Part shown: positions 26,586-35,714 of the stretch, one piece after another
Layout of the letters: every line of letters begins with the position of its first letter
Numbering within the stretch: position 1 is the first letter of the stretch
Origin: QYOJ01 sp043806735
GTDB taxonomy: Bacteria; Bacteroidota; Bacteroidia; Bacteroidales; FEN-979
Assembly: GCA_043806735.1 (NCBI GenBank)
Contig: JAZDGR010000023.1
Coordinates: forward strand, 9,075 to 73,074
DNA length: 64,000 nt
Direction: 5' to 3'
Translations under genes and position numbers: made by a program
Notes under the pieces: generated by a model
What the model saw: only the letters and a program-made list of their open reading frames with translations
What the model was told of the DNA's origin: nothing
The model's database searches: none

Positions 26586-27449
26586 ATGAGACAGCTTAAG
26601 ATCATAAAACAGGTTACCAATCGGGAGACCGCATCGCTCGACAAGTATCTTCAGGAGATCGGCAAAGTTGAACTGATTACGGCGGACGAAGAGGTGGCAT
26701 TGGCGCAGCGGATCAAGCAAGGCGACCATGCTGCTCTCGAAAAACTCACCAAGGCCAACCTCCGTTTTGTGGTTTCCGTTTCCAAGCAATACCAGAACCA
26801 GGGATTGAGCCTTCCCGACCTGATCAACGAAGGGAACCTCGGATTGATCAAAGCTGCACAACGGTTTGACGAAACCCGCGGATTTAAATTTATCTCGTAT
26901 GCGGTATGGTGGATCCGCCAGTCGATCCTCCAGGCGCTTGCCGAACAATCGCGGATCGTTAGGCTTCCGTTGAATAAAATCGGTTCGATCAATAAAATCA
27001 ACAAAGCTTATGCGAAACTCGAACAACAGTTCGAGCGTGAACCCAACATCGAAGAGATCGCCAAATTGCTTGAAATTTCGGAAAATGAGGTGAGGGAATC
27101 CATGAAGAATGCCGGCCGGCATGTTTCCATGGATGCTCCATTGGTGCAGGATGAAGACAACACCATGTACGATGTGCTCAAAGGGGAAGAAAATACAACA
27201 CCGGAGAATGGGTTGCTATACGAATCCCTGAAGCGGGAAATCGAACGGGCAGTCTCCACGCTAACCCAGCGGGAAGCCGACGTCATCCGCCTTTATTTCG
27301 GACTCAACGGAAGCCACCCGATGACCCTGGAAGAGATCGGGGAGAAATTTGACCTCACCCGCGAGCGCGTCCGGCAGATTAAAGAAAAAGCCATCCGAAG
27401 ACTCAAGCATACCTCGAGAAGCAAGATATTAAAGACGTATCTAGGATAG
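26586..27449 (+). CDS. rpoD: Primary RNA polymerase sigma factor (RpoD/SigA type)
   Basis: A 287-residue group 1 sigma of the short Bacteroidota form. It has region 1.2 (ASLDKYLQEIGKVELIT), region 2 (NLRFVVSVSKQYQNQGLSLPDLINEGNLGLIKAAQRFDETRGFKFISYAVWWIRQSI), region 3 and region 4 with the helix-turn-helix TLEEIGEKFDLTRERVRQIKEKAIRRLK. It would read the TAnnTTTG promoters seen across the window. Confidence 0.96.
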   Translation: MRQLKIIKQVTNRETASLDKYLQEIGKVELITADEEVALAQRIKQGDHAALEKLTKANLRFVVSVSKQYQNQGLSLPDLINEGNLGLIKAAQRFDETRGFKFISYAVWWIRQSILQALAEQSRIVRLPLNKIGSINKINKAYAKLEQQFEREPNIEEIAKLLEISENEVRESMKNAGRHVSMDAPLVQDEDNTMYDVLKGEENTTPENGLLYESLKREIERAVSTLTQREADVIRLYFGLNGSHPMTLEEIGEKFDLTRERVRQIKEKAIRRLKHTSRSKILKTYLG

Positions 27450-27465
27450 AAATTCGTAATTTGAA

Positions 27466-28116
27466 GTGTCTCACCTGGTAGCTCCCTCCCTCCTTTCTGC
27501 AAACTTCCTCAAACTGGAAGCAGCGGTTACACTGGTGAACCAGAGTGAGGCCGACTGGCTGCATCTTGACATCATGGACGGAGTGTTTGTTCCCAACATC
27601 TCGTTTGGCTTCACGGTTCTGAATCTCGTGAAAGGCATCTCGGAAAAACCGATGGATGTCCACCTCATGATTGTCGATCCTGACAGGTATATTGACCGTT
27701 TCCGCGACGCCGGCGCCGATATTATCACGGTTCATTACGAAGCATGTCCCCATCTTCACCGGACCCTCCAGGCAATCAGGCAGACCGGCGCTAAAGCCGG
27801 TGTTTCCCTGAATCCTCACACACCTGTAAATCACCTGAAAGAGATCATCTGCGATCTTGACCTGGTTCTATTGATGTCGGTGAATCCAGGGTTTGGCGGG
27901 CAGCAGTTCATTGAACAGACCTACCGGAAAACCAGTGAACTGAGAGCACTGATCCATGCGTATGGCTCACCTGCACAGATAGAGGTAGACGGAGGCGTCA
28001 CACTATACAATGCCCGGACACTGGTGGATGCAGGGGTGGATATCCTGGTTGCGGGGAACACGGTTTTTGCTTCGGAAGATCCGCTCCGCACAATTCATCT
28101 TTTGAAACACTGCTGA
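27466..28116 (+). CDS. rpe: Ribulose-phosphate 3-epimerase
   Basis: The 216-residue TIM barrel interconverts ribulose-5-phosphate and xylulose-5-phosphate. APSLLSANF, LHLDIMDGVFVPNISFG, DVHLMI and MSVNPGFGGQ are visible. The start is the GTG at 27466, 16 nt after the sigma factor stop. A 7-nt array begins just after the stop. Confidence 0.95.
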   Translation: MSHLVAPSLLSANFLKLEAAVTLVNQSEADWLHLDIMDGVFVPNISFGFTVLNLVKGISEKPMDVHLMIVDPDRYIDRFRDAGADIITVHYEACPHLHRTLQAIRQTGAKAGVSLNPHTPVNHLKEIICDLDLVLLMSVNPGFGGQQFIEQTYRKTSELRALIHAYGSPAQIEVDGGVTLYNARTLVDAGVDILVAGNTVFASEDPLRTIHLLKHC

Positions 28117-28151
28117 TCGCATTTCGCATTTCGCTTTTCGCTATTCGCCAA
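28117..28151 (+). repeat. Tandem array, 7-nt period, five units
   Basis: Units: tcgcatt, tcgcatt, tcgcttt, tcgctat, tcgccaa. It begins at the third nucleotide past the rpe stop codon. Confidence 0.8.
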
Positions 28152-28158
28152 TCCTTTT

Positions 28159-28176
28159 TTTAGTATTTTTACTAAA
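28159..28176. promoter_or_regulatory. AT-rich inverted repeat between rpe and the HD gene
   Basis: TTTAGTA and TACTAAA flank a TTTT loop, with a T-run before and an A-run after, 10 nt upstream of the next ATG. It may be an operator or a weak bidirectional terminator. Confidence 0.3.
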
Positions 28177-28186
28177 ATTTCCCGGG

Positions 28187-28777
28187 ATGAATCTCCCCTC
28201 TGCCAAAGAGTATATCCTGCAACGACTGCGCTTTGACCTGGATTCCAGACTGGTCTACCATAGTTACGAGCATACGGTAGATGTTTATGAAGCGGCAAGG
28301 GAACTTGGAAACCGTGAAGCCGTCCCGGAGGAGGATCAGATCCTGCTGGAAACTGCCGCTCTATTCCATGACTCGGGAATGCTGACAGGCTATCTGGATC
28401 ATGAAGAAAAATCCGCTTCCTTTGCTTCAGAAAAATTACCTGAATTCGGATATACGAACGATCAGATCAGCAGGATCCGACAGCTGATCCTCTGCACCAG
28501 GTTGCCCCAAAAGGCAGAAACCAGGCTGGAACAGATACTCTGCGATGCAGACCTTTATTACCTTGGGCTGGATGTTTTCTTTATCAACTCTTTCAAACTC
28601 AGACTGGAATGGAAACTTTTCCAGGTTCATGATTATTCGCTTCTCCAATGGTTTGAACTTCAGCAGAAATTTCTTGCCGCTCACCGGTATTTTACAGACA
28701 CTGCAAGAATGGAGCGGGAATCCGGGAAAAAGAAGAATCTGGCCGAAATCGGATCAATTTTACATCATCCACATTAA
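28187..28777 (+). CDS. HD-domain phosphohydrolase
   Basis: A 196-residue HD-superfamily metal hydrolase with an early histidine (YHSYEHT), the HD pair (ALFHDSGM) and a late aspartate (CDADLYYLG). By family it would act on nucleotides or phosphates. The substrate is not predictable from the sequence. Confidence 0.8.
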   Translation: MNLPSAKEYILQRLRFDLDSRLVYHSYEHTVDVYEAARELGNREAVPEEDQILLETAALFHDSGMLTGYLDHEEKSASFASEKLPEFGYTNDQISRIRQLILCTRLPQKAETRLEQILCDADLYYLGLDVFFINSFKLRLEWKLFQVHDYSLLQWFELQQKFLAAHRYFTDTARMERESGKKKNLAEIGSILHHPH

Positions 28778-28794
28778 TATCAAATTATCGTACC

Positions 28795-29673
28795 ATGGAA
28801 ACAAAAAACAACAAAAAATTCAACAACATCGTCCTGATCCCAACTGATTTCTCTGAGGTATGCGATAACGCGGTGCATCACGGGATCGAGCTTGCTAAGT
28901 CCCTGAAATATAAGGTTTGTGTGCTGCATGTAATCAACCGTGAAACCAAATCGAAGCTTACGAAAGAGGATTATGACATCTCTTATATTGAAAAGAAACT
29001 TCAGGCTTACAAGGAAAAGTACGAGAAAAACTTCCAGGTTGACATTGAGACAAAATGGGTTAAAGGGAGTATTTTCTCGAAGATCAGAGAGGTTGCTACC
29101 GATCTGAGGGTAAACCTGATGATACTGGGAACGCACGGGAAGAAAGGATTGCAGCATCTGTTCGGCAGCTATGCACTGAAAGTCGTTCTGGAGTCTCCGG
29201 TACCGGTGGTCGTGGTCCAAAAGAAGTCATTCGGAAAGGGTTACAAGAATATCATATTCCCGGTGAACAATGATGTGGAATCTCGTCAGGAAGTGCAGTG
29301 GGCCAAGTTAATCGTTAACCTGTTTAATGCGAAGGTGCATATTTTCAGAAGCCTGGAGAAAGACCAGGTCATGAACGAACGGCTGGAGATCATTACCCGT
29401 CAGATCACCGATGTGTTTAACAAGGAAAAGTTACAGTACTCGGTAAAAGTAGCTGATAAAGCAGGTGATTTTGCTGACCAGGTACTCTCCTATGCTGTTC
29501 TCAATAATGCCGATATGATCATGATCATGACCCGTCCCAATATTGATCTTCCCGGTTTCAGCCTTTCCGGCTGGGATGAGCGGTTGATGTTCAATGATGC
29601 CCAGATTCCGGTAATGTGTATCAACCCGGTGGAGATTGGCACATATTACTGGGATTGGGTGGTTCAGTTTTAA
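28795..29673 (+). CDS. Universal stress protein, tandem UspA domains
   Basis: The 292-residue protein has two Usp domains. The first (residues 1 to about 140) has the ATP-binding loop GTHGKKGLQHLFGSYA; the second (about 150-292) is more diverged (MIMTRPNIDLPGFSLSGWDERLM). Such proteins bind nucleotides and help survival under stress. Confidence 0.87.
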   Translation: METKNNKKFNNIVLIPTDFSEVCDNAVHHGIELAKSLKYKVCVLHVINRETKSKLTKEDYDISYIEKKLQAYKEKYEKNFQVDIETKWVKGSIFSKIREVATDLRVNLMILGTHGKKGLQHLFGSYALKVVLESPVPVVVVQKKSFGKGYKNIIFPVNNDVESRQEVQWAKLIVNLFNAKVHIFRSLEKDQVMNERLEIITRQITDVFNKEKLQYSVKVADKAGDFADQVLSYAVLNNADMIMIMTRPNIDLPGFSLSGWDERLMFNDAQIPVMCINPVEIGTYYWDWVVQF

Positions 29674-29691
29674 TCCGTATCCGTTCCGTTT

Positions 29692-31746
29692 ATGGATGCT
29701 GCAGAAGCAAATAAACGAATATCAGCACTACGGGAGGAGATCCGCATGCATAATCATGCGTATTACACACTTTCGAAACCGGTAATCAGTGACCAGGAAT
29801 TCGATCAGCTTTTGAGAGAACTTGAATCCCTGGAACAGGCCTATCCCGAATTTGCTTCTCCCGATTCCCCTACTCAGCGTGTCGGAGGAGAAATTACAAA
29901 AGAATTCAAGCAGGTTCTTCACCGTTATCCAATGCTTTCGTTGAGCAACACCTATTCGGAAGAGGAGATCCGGGAATGGGAAGAGCGGATCCACAAACTG
30001 ATCCATGAACCGGTAGAATTCGTTTGTGAGTTGAAATTCGACGGGGTTGCCATCGGGCTGACATACAGGGACGGAGAACTTGTTCAGGCAGTTACGAGAG
30101 GAGATGGATTCCAGGGGGACGATGTCACAACCAATGCAAAGACAATATACAGCATTCCATTGAAATTAAAAGGAAGTGGCTATCCAGATGAGTTTGAGAT
30201 CAGGGGAGAGATCATTATGCCCCGTTCCAGTTTCCGGAGATTGAATGCACAACGGCTCGAAGATGGCGAAGATCCTTTCGCAAATCCCCGCAATGCGGCA
30301 TCCGGCAGCATAAAGACGCAGGACTCAGCGGAGGTTGCCAAACGCTGGCTGGATTGTTACCTCTATTATCTTCCCGCGGAAAACATTCAGTTTGCGACCC
30401 ATTACGAAAGTCTACAGGCAGCCAAAAACTGGGGTTTCCACATTTCGGAATACATCGCGAAGTGTTCCTCTATCGAAGAGATCCTGGAGTTTATCACCCT
30501 CTGGGACCAGGATCGCAAACAGCTACCCTTCGACATTGACGGGGTTGTAATAAAAGTCAACTCGTTCCGGCAACAAATGCTATTGGGAACTACTGCAAAA
30601 TCACCTCGCTGGGCTAGTGCTTTCAAGTTTAAGGCAGAGGAAGCGATTACGCGGTTGTTGTCGGTTGAATACCAAGTAGGGCGTACAGGGACCGTCACTC
30701 CGGTTGCCAACCTGCAACCCGTCCAACTTGCCGGTACCGTGGTAAAACGGGCATCCCTTCACAATGCGGATATCATGGCTTCCCTGGATGTCAGACTCGG
30801 CGATATGGTATATGTGGAAAAAGGGGGAGAGATCATTCCAAAGATCACCGGAGTGAATCTGGATCAACGGTCGCCCGACTCTTTGCCAATCAGGTTCATT
30901 GTGAATTGTCCGGAATGCAGGACTCCCCTGATCCGGAATGCAGGAGAGTCGGCTTGGTATTGCCCGAATTCTTCGGGTTGCCCACCTCAAATCAAAGGGC
31001 GGCTGGAACATTTCATCAGCCGGAAAGCCATGAACATAGAGACGCTCGGAGAGGGCAAAATTGAAATTCTTTTTGATAAAGGGCTGGTTCGCGATATCGC
31101 TGATCTATACGATCTGAGGGGGGAAGAGCTTTTGGGCCTGGCGAAACCCTATCAGGATCCGGAAACCGGGAAAATACGGACAATCAGTTTCAAGGAGAAA
31201 ACCGTTTCGAATATCCTGAAGGGGATCGGGGTTTCGAAAGGCTCCGGATTTGACCGGGTCTTGTATGGGCTTGGGATCAGGTTTGTAGGCGAAACAGTTG
31301 CAAAGAAACTGGCCACTCATTTCGGGTCAATCGATGCCCTCATTCGGGCAGACTATGATTCCTTAACAGAAGTCGAAGAGATCGGTGAAAAAATAGCTAA
31401 CAGCCTGCTCCTCTTCTTTAGGGATCCCTCCAATATCAAGCTTATCGGCAGGCTGAAGAATGCTGGTCTCAGGTTTGCTCTGATCCCCGGAGAAAGGGCA
31501 CTGAAAAGCCATATTCTGGAAGGGAAAACGTTTGTGGTCAGCGGTGTTTTTGAATCCTGCTCGCGCGAGGAGATCAAACGGTTGATCGAAGTGAACGGAG
31601 GCCGGAACAGCAGCTCTGTTTCTCCAAGAACATCCTATCTTCTGGCCGGCTCCAACATAGGCCCGGAGAAAAAGAAAGCAGCGGAATCCCTGGGAATTCC
31701 GATGCTTTCCGAGAAAGATTTTTTCCGGATGATCACTCCTGATTAG
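29692..31746 (+). CDS. ligA: NAD-dependent DNA ligase
   Basis: The 684-residue enzyme seals nicks in replication and repair. It has domain Ia (AANKRISALREEIRMHNHAYY), the adenylation lysine K115 in ELKFDGVA, an OB fold, a zinc finger (CPECRTPLIRNAGESAWYCPNSSGC), helix-hairpin-helix repeats and a C-terminal BRCT (EGKTFVVSGVFESCSREEIKRLIEVNGG). Confidence 0.98.
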   Translation: MDAAEANKRISALREEIRMHNHAYYTLSKPVISDQEFDQLLRELESLEQAYPEFASPDSPTQRVGGEITKEFKQVLHRYPMLSLSNTYSEEEIREWEERIHKLIHEPVEFVCELKFDGVAIGLTYRDGELVQAVTRGDGFQGDDVTTNAKTIYSIPLKLKGSGYPDEFEIRGEIIMPRSSFRRLNAQRLEDGEDPFANPRNAASGSIKTQDSAEVAKRWLDCYLYYLPAENIQFATHYESLQAAKNWGFHISEYIAKCSSIEEILEFITLWDQDRKQLPFDIDGVVIKVNSFRQQMLLGTTAKSPRWASAFKFKAEEAITRLLSVEYQVGRTGTVTPVANLQPVQLAGTVVKRASLHNADIMASLDVRLGDMVYVEKGGEIIPKITGVNLDQRSPDSLPIRFIVNCPECRTPLIRNAGESAWYCPNSSGCPPQIKGRLEHFISRKAMNIETLGEGKIEILFDKGLVRDIADLYDLRGEELLGLAKPYQDPETGKIRTISFKEKTVSNILKGIGVSKGSGFDRVLYGLGIRFVGETVAKKLATHFGSIDALIRADYDSLTEVEEIGEKIANSLLLFFRDPSNIKLIGRLKNAGLRFALIPGERALKSHILEGKTFVVSGVFESCSREEIKRLIEVNGGRNSSSVSPRTSYLLAGSNIGPEKKKAAESLGIPMLSEKDFFRMITPD

Positions 31747-31749
31747 GGT

Positions 31750-32490
31750 TCAATCTTCTTTTCTGACACTGCTGGCGCCGGAGGTATAAACATCCACGTT
31801 GGCGCTTCCTTTATACCGCACATCGCATGCACCGCTTGCCTTGACTTTTAAGGTTCCCGTGACGTTCACGTTCGCCTCATTGGCACCGCTGGCGTACAGG
31901 TTGAGGTTTTGAACGACAAAGTCAAACGCGTTCAATTCCGATGCACCCGAGGCCTGAATGCTCAGGTCTTGGCCTGTGCCCTGGAGACTGAGTTCACAAG
32001 CTCCACTCATCTCCATTTCCATTTTTACGACGGAAAGGTTGAGGTCAGCTTCCACGGCTCCACTAATTTCGACATCCAGGTCGTTGGCTTTCACCTGGTT
32101 TTCAAATTTCACCTCCACGGCGCCGCTCAGATCCAGGGATGTCAGGTCGGCTACGGTGATGTAAACGTTCATGGTTTTGACATGATTCAAGCAAGCCCCG
32201 GGGGCTTTTTTCATTCCGATCTTCAGAATTCCGCCTTCCACTTCGGTCTCAATATATCCAATGATATCCTCATCGGCTTCAACGACTACAGACGGGGTTC
32301 CTGTCTGCGTGATATAGATCTCAAAAGCGCCGCCTACCTGGATCCCTGTAAAAGATCCTACCTGGCGGGTCTCTTTTTTCACAGCTACGTCTCCTCCTTT
32401 ATAAAAGGAATGGCACCCGGCAAAAAGCGATGTGAGTCCGGAAAGAATAAAGATGAAGAGAAATGTCGTGATTTTTTTTGTTGTTTTCAT
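31750..32490 (-). CDS. Head-GIN/DUF2807 adhesin-like lipoprotein
   Basis: Starting at ATG 32490 the 246-residue protein has a lipoprotein signal (TSLFAGC) and a DUF2807 beta-helix of short repeats (LDLSGAVEVKFENQVKANDLDVEISGAVEADLNL, IQASGASELNAF, KASGACDVRYKG). Proteins of this type are exported and stay at the cell surface. It is the last gene of the ECF sigma operon and a likely target of it. Confidence 0.85.
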   Translation of the reverse strand: MKTTKKITTFLFIFILSGLTSLFAGCHSFYKGGDVAVKKETRQVGSFTGIQVGGAFEIYITQTGTPSVVVEADEDIIGYIETEVEGGILKIGMKKAPGACLNHVKTMNVYITVADLTSLDLSGAVEVKFENQVKANDLDVEISGAVEADLNLSVVKMEMEMSGACELSLQGTGQDLSIQASGASELNAFDFVVQNLNLYASGANEANVNVTGTLKVKASGACDVRYKGSANVDVYTSGASSVRKED

Positions 32491-32513
32491 AGTATTGGGT
32501 TTTAGGGTTATTT

Positions 32514-33554
32514 TCAAAGGGTGATATTGCCAAATTCAGTACGAATTGTCACGGTTGCTGCAGGGTTGTTTCCGACGGTTCCCCTGAAAACCTGTTTCTG
32601 ATCAGAAATCTCCCGGTAAGTAAACTTCGCATTGCTTTCGGGAAATTTAATCCCTCCGAACTTAGATTCTGCATCCAGGTTATAAGCAGCATCTGGAGGC
32701 AGATCCAGTTCCACGCTGCCGAACTTGTTGCCGACAGTTATTGATTTAAAGCCGGCAGAGACATGATCCACTTCAATATTCCCATACTGGCAATCAAGGT
32801 TCAATTTTTCTTCCAGCACCTCTACGTTGAAATTGGAGAATTTGGTTTTCACCGTCATGACAGATACCTGTCCCAGGTATATATGACCTCCTTCAAAAGC
32901 GCCGTCCAGCACAACGACCTTCCCGGCCTGCATATCGGAGAACTTGGAATCGATCTTCAAGCTGCCCGCATAATCAAGGGTCAACCTGGAATACTGGATC
33001 GTTATAACAGCTCCTTTAGCGGTGCCGATGGTTGCTGAGCCGAATTTAACATCCACCAGATTATCCCCGTGATTCAAGTTCTCCAGGTTCGCGTTTCCAT
33101 AGGCTACACGAAAAGTTCCTTTTCCATTGAGGTCTTCGATAAAGACATCGCCGAAATTATTGGTCAGGTCGATGGAGACCCATGCCGGCATCCACACCTT
33201 GTAATCGACGTTAAACGGGCCCTTTGAATTGAACTCCTTGGTAAACTCCGTCCGGGCTTCTACCCTGTTCGGATCTCCCTGAAAACGGATCTCAATGTTG
33301 TTGAAGACTTTCTGGGCCTTTTCTTCCGATTTTGTTTCGACGGTGATGGTCACTTCAATTAATACCTCGTTTTTATCCCAGTTTATGCAGGTGATATCAC
33401 CGAACTTGTTGTTCAGAAGAAGGGTTGCATCCCGTTGAATCGCAAACTGCTTTTTCATGGTCTTGGAGATGCCATCCCTGGTTTTCGCTCCGGCGACAAG
33501 CGGAATGATCAGAAGCAGCAGGGCAAAAAATCGGGTAGATACATGTGGTTTCAT
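32514..33554 (-). CDS. DUF4097-like exported beta-helix protein
   Basis: Starting at ATG 33554 the 346-residue protein has a signal peptide (MKPHVSTRFFALLLLIIPLVAGA) and many short beta repeats with the pattern NKFGDITCINW, NNFGDVFIEDL, SKFSDMQAGKV, QYGNIEVDHV, TEFGNITL. It resembles DUF4097/DUF2807 putative adhesins and is paired with one downstream. The start overlaps the end of the anti-sigma-like gene. Confidence 0.75.
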   Translation of the reverse strand: MKPHVSTRFFALLLLIIPLVAGAKTRDGISKTMKKQFAIQRDATLLLNNKFGDITCINWDKNEVLIEVTITVETKSEEKAQKVFNNIEIRFQGDPNRVEARTEFTKEFNSKGPFNVDYKVWMPAWVSIDLTNNFGDVFIEDLNGKGTFRVAYGNANLENLNHGDNLVDVKFGSATIGTAKGAVITIQYSRLTLDYAGSLKIDSKFSDMQAGKVVVLDGAFEGGHIYLGQVSVMTVKTKFSNFNVEVLEEKLNLDCQYGNIEVDHVSAGFKSITVGNKFGSVELDLPPDAAYNLDAESKFGGIKFPESNAKFTYREISDQKQVFRGTVGNNPAATVTIRTEFGNITL

Positions 33555-33555
33555 A

Positions 33556-34107
33556 CTATTTTTTTGTTTTACAATTTTCCATATTTGCCTGAAGCAGGTA
33601 ACTGTCGAGCAGAGATTCACGGGCCTGGTAATTTTGAACCAGGGCAGCTTGCACGCGGCTGTCAGAAGGATTCTCCTTCAACGAAACGACGAGGTCATTC
33701 AGGTTTTTATCAAGTTGGGCCAGATCACGGTTAGTAGTGTTTCTAGATCCGGTCGGTTCCGGACAGTTTTGTGCCAGGTTTTCGATCTCCAGAAGCCGCT
33801 GATCCGATCTTTGCTGATAATAGCTGATCACTTCGCGGATATCGTCGGGAAGACCGAGCGCTGCTGCCTCAAAACCTGTTCGTTTCGTGAAGTCGTTGGT
33901 CGCCAATTCAAAGACCGCCAATCCGGCTGTGACCAGGACCAGGAGGCCGGCTGCAATCTTCATCCATAGCTGAACCGGTCGAAGTCGCACTCTTTGATCC
34001 TGCAATTGTGCTAACCGGGTTTCAAACCGTTCAAAGTGACCGTCAAGCGGTTCTTCACTGTCAAACAGTTCCTGGTTATCCCTGATAAAATGTTCCAGCT
34101 TTTTCAT
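33556..34107 (-). CDS. Single-pass membrane anti-sigma-like protein
   Basis: The 183-residue protein has a cytoplasmic N-terminus (MKKLEHFIRDNQELFDSEEPLDGHFERFETRLAQL), one transmembrane helix (LWMKIAAGLLVLVTAGLAVF) and a helical external part. It lies 4 nt after the ECF sigma gene. Gene order and topology suggest an anti-sigma factor; the zinc-binding HxxxCxxC motif is absent, so the assignment is contextual. Confidence 0.65.
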   Translation of the reverse strand: MKKLEHFIRDNQELFDSEEPLDGHFERFETRLAQLQDQRVRLRPVQLWMKIAAGLLVLVTAGLAVFELATNDFTKRTGFEAAALGLPDDIREVISYYQQRSDQRLLEIENLAQNCPEPTGSRNTTNRDLAQLDKNLNDLVVSLKENPSDSRVQAALVQNYQARESLLDSYLLQANMENCKTKK

Positions 34108-34111
34108 AGGG

Positions 34112-34684
34112 TCAGTTATATATAATGGTGCGAGTTAGCCTGGATTCCTGTATGATTTCCAGCAATCTTTGACGGGCTCTCGAAAAACGTGTTCTGCTGT
34201 TATTGTAAGTGATCTTTAATATTTCACAGACCTCCTCATGGTCATATCCTTCAAATAGGATCAGGGAAAGGATGATTCGGTAATCTTCCGGCAGTTTTTC
34301 TATTGCCAGTTTTATCTCCTGAACCTGTAACTGGATCTCTTCCTCTGATGCCTGATCTTCCTCATCAGCAAAATCGATCCCTGCTTCCTCAATGGAGGTT
34401 TGGTCCCGCCTTTTTCGTAAGGTATCCAGTGCGTTGTTCACCATAATCCGTTTCAGCCATGAGCCAAAAGTTCCTTCCCCCGTGTAATAGTTTATTTTCC
34501 GGAATGCATCAAGAAAAGATTCCTGCATGATATCTTCCGCTTCTGCCGTGTCATTTACGATTCTCAGGCAGGTGTTATACATGGACTTGTAATATAATTT
34601 ATAGAGTTTAAACTGCGCTTCCCGGCTCCCTCTTTTGCAGGCGTCGATCAGATCCTGGTGGATGTTTTTTACTGTACTTTCCAA
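34112..34684 (-). CDS. ECF RNA polymerase sigma factor
   Basis: A 190-residue sigma-70 family protein with region 2 (YYKSMYNTCLRIVNDTAEAEDIMQESFLDAFRKINYY, GSWLKRIMVNNALDTLRKRR) and region 4 (IEKLPEDYRIILSLILFEGYDHEEVCEILKITYNNSRTRFSRARQRLLEII). It heads a four-gene operon with the anti-sigma-like membrane protein and two exported beta-helix proteins, which suggests an envelope-stress or surface-remodelling response. Confidence 0.93.
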   Translation of the reverse strand: MESTVKNIHQDLIDACKRGSREAQFKLYKLYYKSMYNTCLRIVNDTAEAEDIMQESFLDAFRKINYYTGEGTFGSWLKRIMVNNALDTLRKRRDQTSIEEAGIDFADEEDQASEEEIQLQVQEIKLAIEKLPEDYRIILSLILFEGYDHEEVCEILKITYNNSRTRFSRARQRLLEIIQESRLTRTIIYN

Positions 34685-34705
34685 GAAGCAAGATTTTGGT
34701 CGAAT

Positions 34706-34731
34706 GACTAGATCCCGTTCCGAATGTTACA
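34706..34731 (-). promoter_or_regulatory. Candidate ECF-type promoter of the sigma operon
   Basis: On the minus strand TGTAACA and a downstream GTC lie 17 nt apart, matching the AAC / GTC pattern of ECF promoters. No housekeeping TAnnTTTG is seen, so autoregulation is plausible. Confidence 0.4.
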
Positions 34732-34758
34732 ACATTTTTCTAAAAGTATTTAAAAAAG

Positions 34759-34766
34759 TAATTTAG
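34759..34766 (+). promoter_or_regulatory. Near-consensus -7 box (TAATTTAG) of the first EamA gene
   Basis: One mismatch from TAnnTTTG, 5 nt before the TTG start at 34772. Confidence 0.3.
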
Positions 34767-34771
34767 CCGCC

Positions 34772-35665
34772 TTGAAAAAGCCAGTTATTCCTGTCCATTT
34801 GTATGCCCTTGCCGCCATGCTTTTCTGGGGCATGTCGTTTGTATGGTCATCCATTCTGCTCAAGTATTATCAGCCTGTGACGATCATCCTGATCCGGCTG
34901 ATTCTCTCATCCCTATTCCTGTTTTTTATCATGTTGGCCTTCGGGAAATTTCAACGGATCCGGCGATCCGATCTGAAGTGGTTCCTGCTCAGCTCCCTGT
35001 TCAATCCTTTCCTTTATTTTCTAGGCGAAAACTACGGATTGAAATATTCCTCAAGCACCATTACCGCCGTAATCATTGCGACGATTCCGATCTTTTCTCC
35101 CCTGGCCGGGTACCTGGCTTATCGTGAGAAGCTGAGGTGGTTCAATTTTGCAGGCATCATCCTCTCCTTCGGGGGTATCACGGTAATGTTGCTTTCGAAA
35201 GGGTTCCAACTGGAAATTTCCGTATCAGGGCTTCTGTGCCTGGCCGGAGCGGTCTTTTCCGCACTCCTGTATTCGGTCATCCTGAAAAAGCTTTCCGCAT
35301 CTTACGCCCCGCTGAATATCATCGCCATCCAGAATAGTATTGGCGTTTTCCTGTTTCTTCCCCTGTTCCTGGTCTTCGAATACAAGGAAACGATTTCCGT
35401 CATTCCCACCCGCGAAATCATCTCCTCTTTTTTATTTCTGGCCATTCTGGCCTCTTCCCTCTCGTATGTATTTTATGCACATTCGGTCAAAATTCTCGGG
35501 ATCAGCAAAGCCAATATTTTCTCCAACCTGATTCCCGTTTTTACCTCCATCTTTTCTTTCTTCATCCTCCGAGAAGCGTTTACATTGCAGAAAATTGCCG
35601 GAATGGCTATTGTGATAGCCGGTGTGTACCTTTCGGAGATTACGCGGAAAAAGAGGGGAACCTGA
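34772..35665 (+). CDS. EamA/DMT-family transporter
   Basis: The 297-residue inner-membrane protein has ten predicted helices in two EamA repeats (first MLFWGMSFVWSSILLKYYQPVTIILIRLILSSLFLF; second LCLAGAVFSALLYSVILKKL). It is probably an exporter of metabolites. Start set at TTG 34772 (KKPVIPVHLYALAAMLFWG). Its substrate cannot be told. Confidence 0.85.
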   Translation: MKKPVIPVHLYALAAMLFWGMSFVWSSILLKYYQPVTIILIRLILSSLFLFFIMLAFGKFQRIRRSDLKWFLLSSLFNPFLYFLGENYGLKYSSSTITAVIIATIPIFSPLAGYLAYREKLRWFNFAGIILSFGGITVMLLSKGFQLEISVSGLLCLAGAVFSALLYSVILKKLSASYAPLNIIAIQNSIGVFLFLPLFLVFEYKETISVIPTREIISSFLFLAILASSLSYVFYAHSVKILGISKANIFSNLIPVFTSIFSFFILREAFTLQKIAGMAIVIAGVYLSEITRKKRGT

Positions 35666-35682
35666 GTTCGGCGGGAAATTTG

Positions 35683-35690
35683 TAAATTTG
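35683..35690 (+). promoter_or_regulatory. -7 box (TAAATTTG) of hydG
   Basis: An exact TAnnTTTG 24 nt before the chosen hydG start and after the end of the transporter gene; it supports ATG 35715. Confidence 0.45.
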
Positions 35691-35714
35691 TCATCCATCT
35701 CCCATTCCGGCAGA

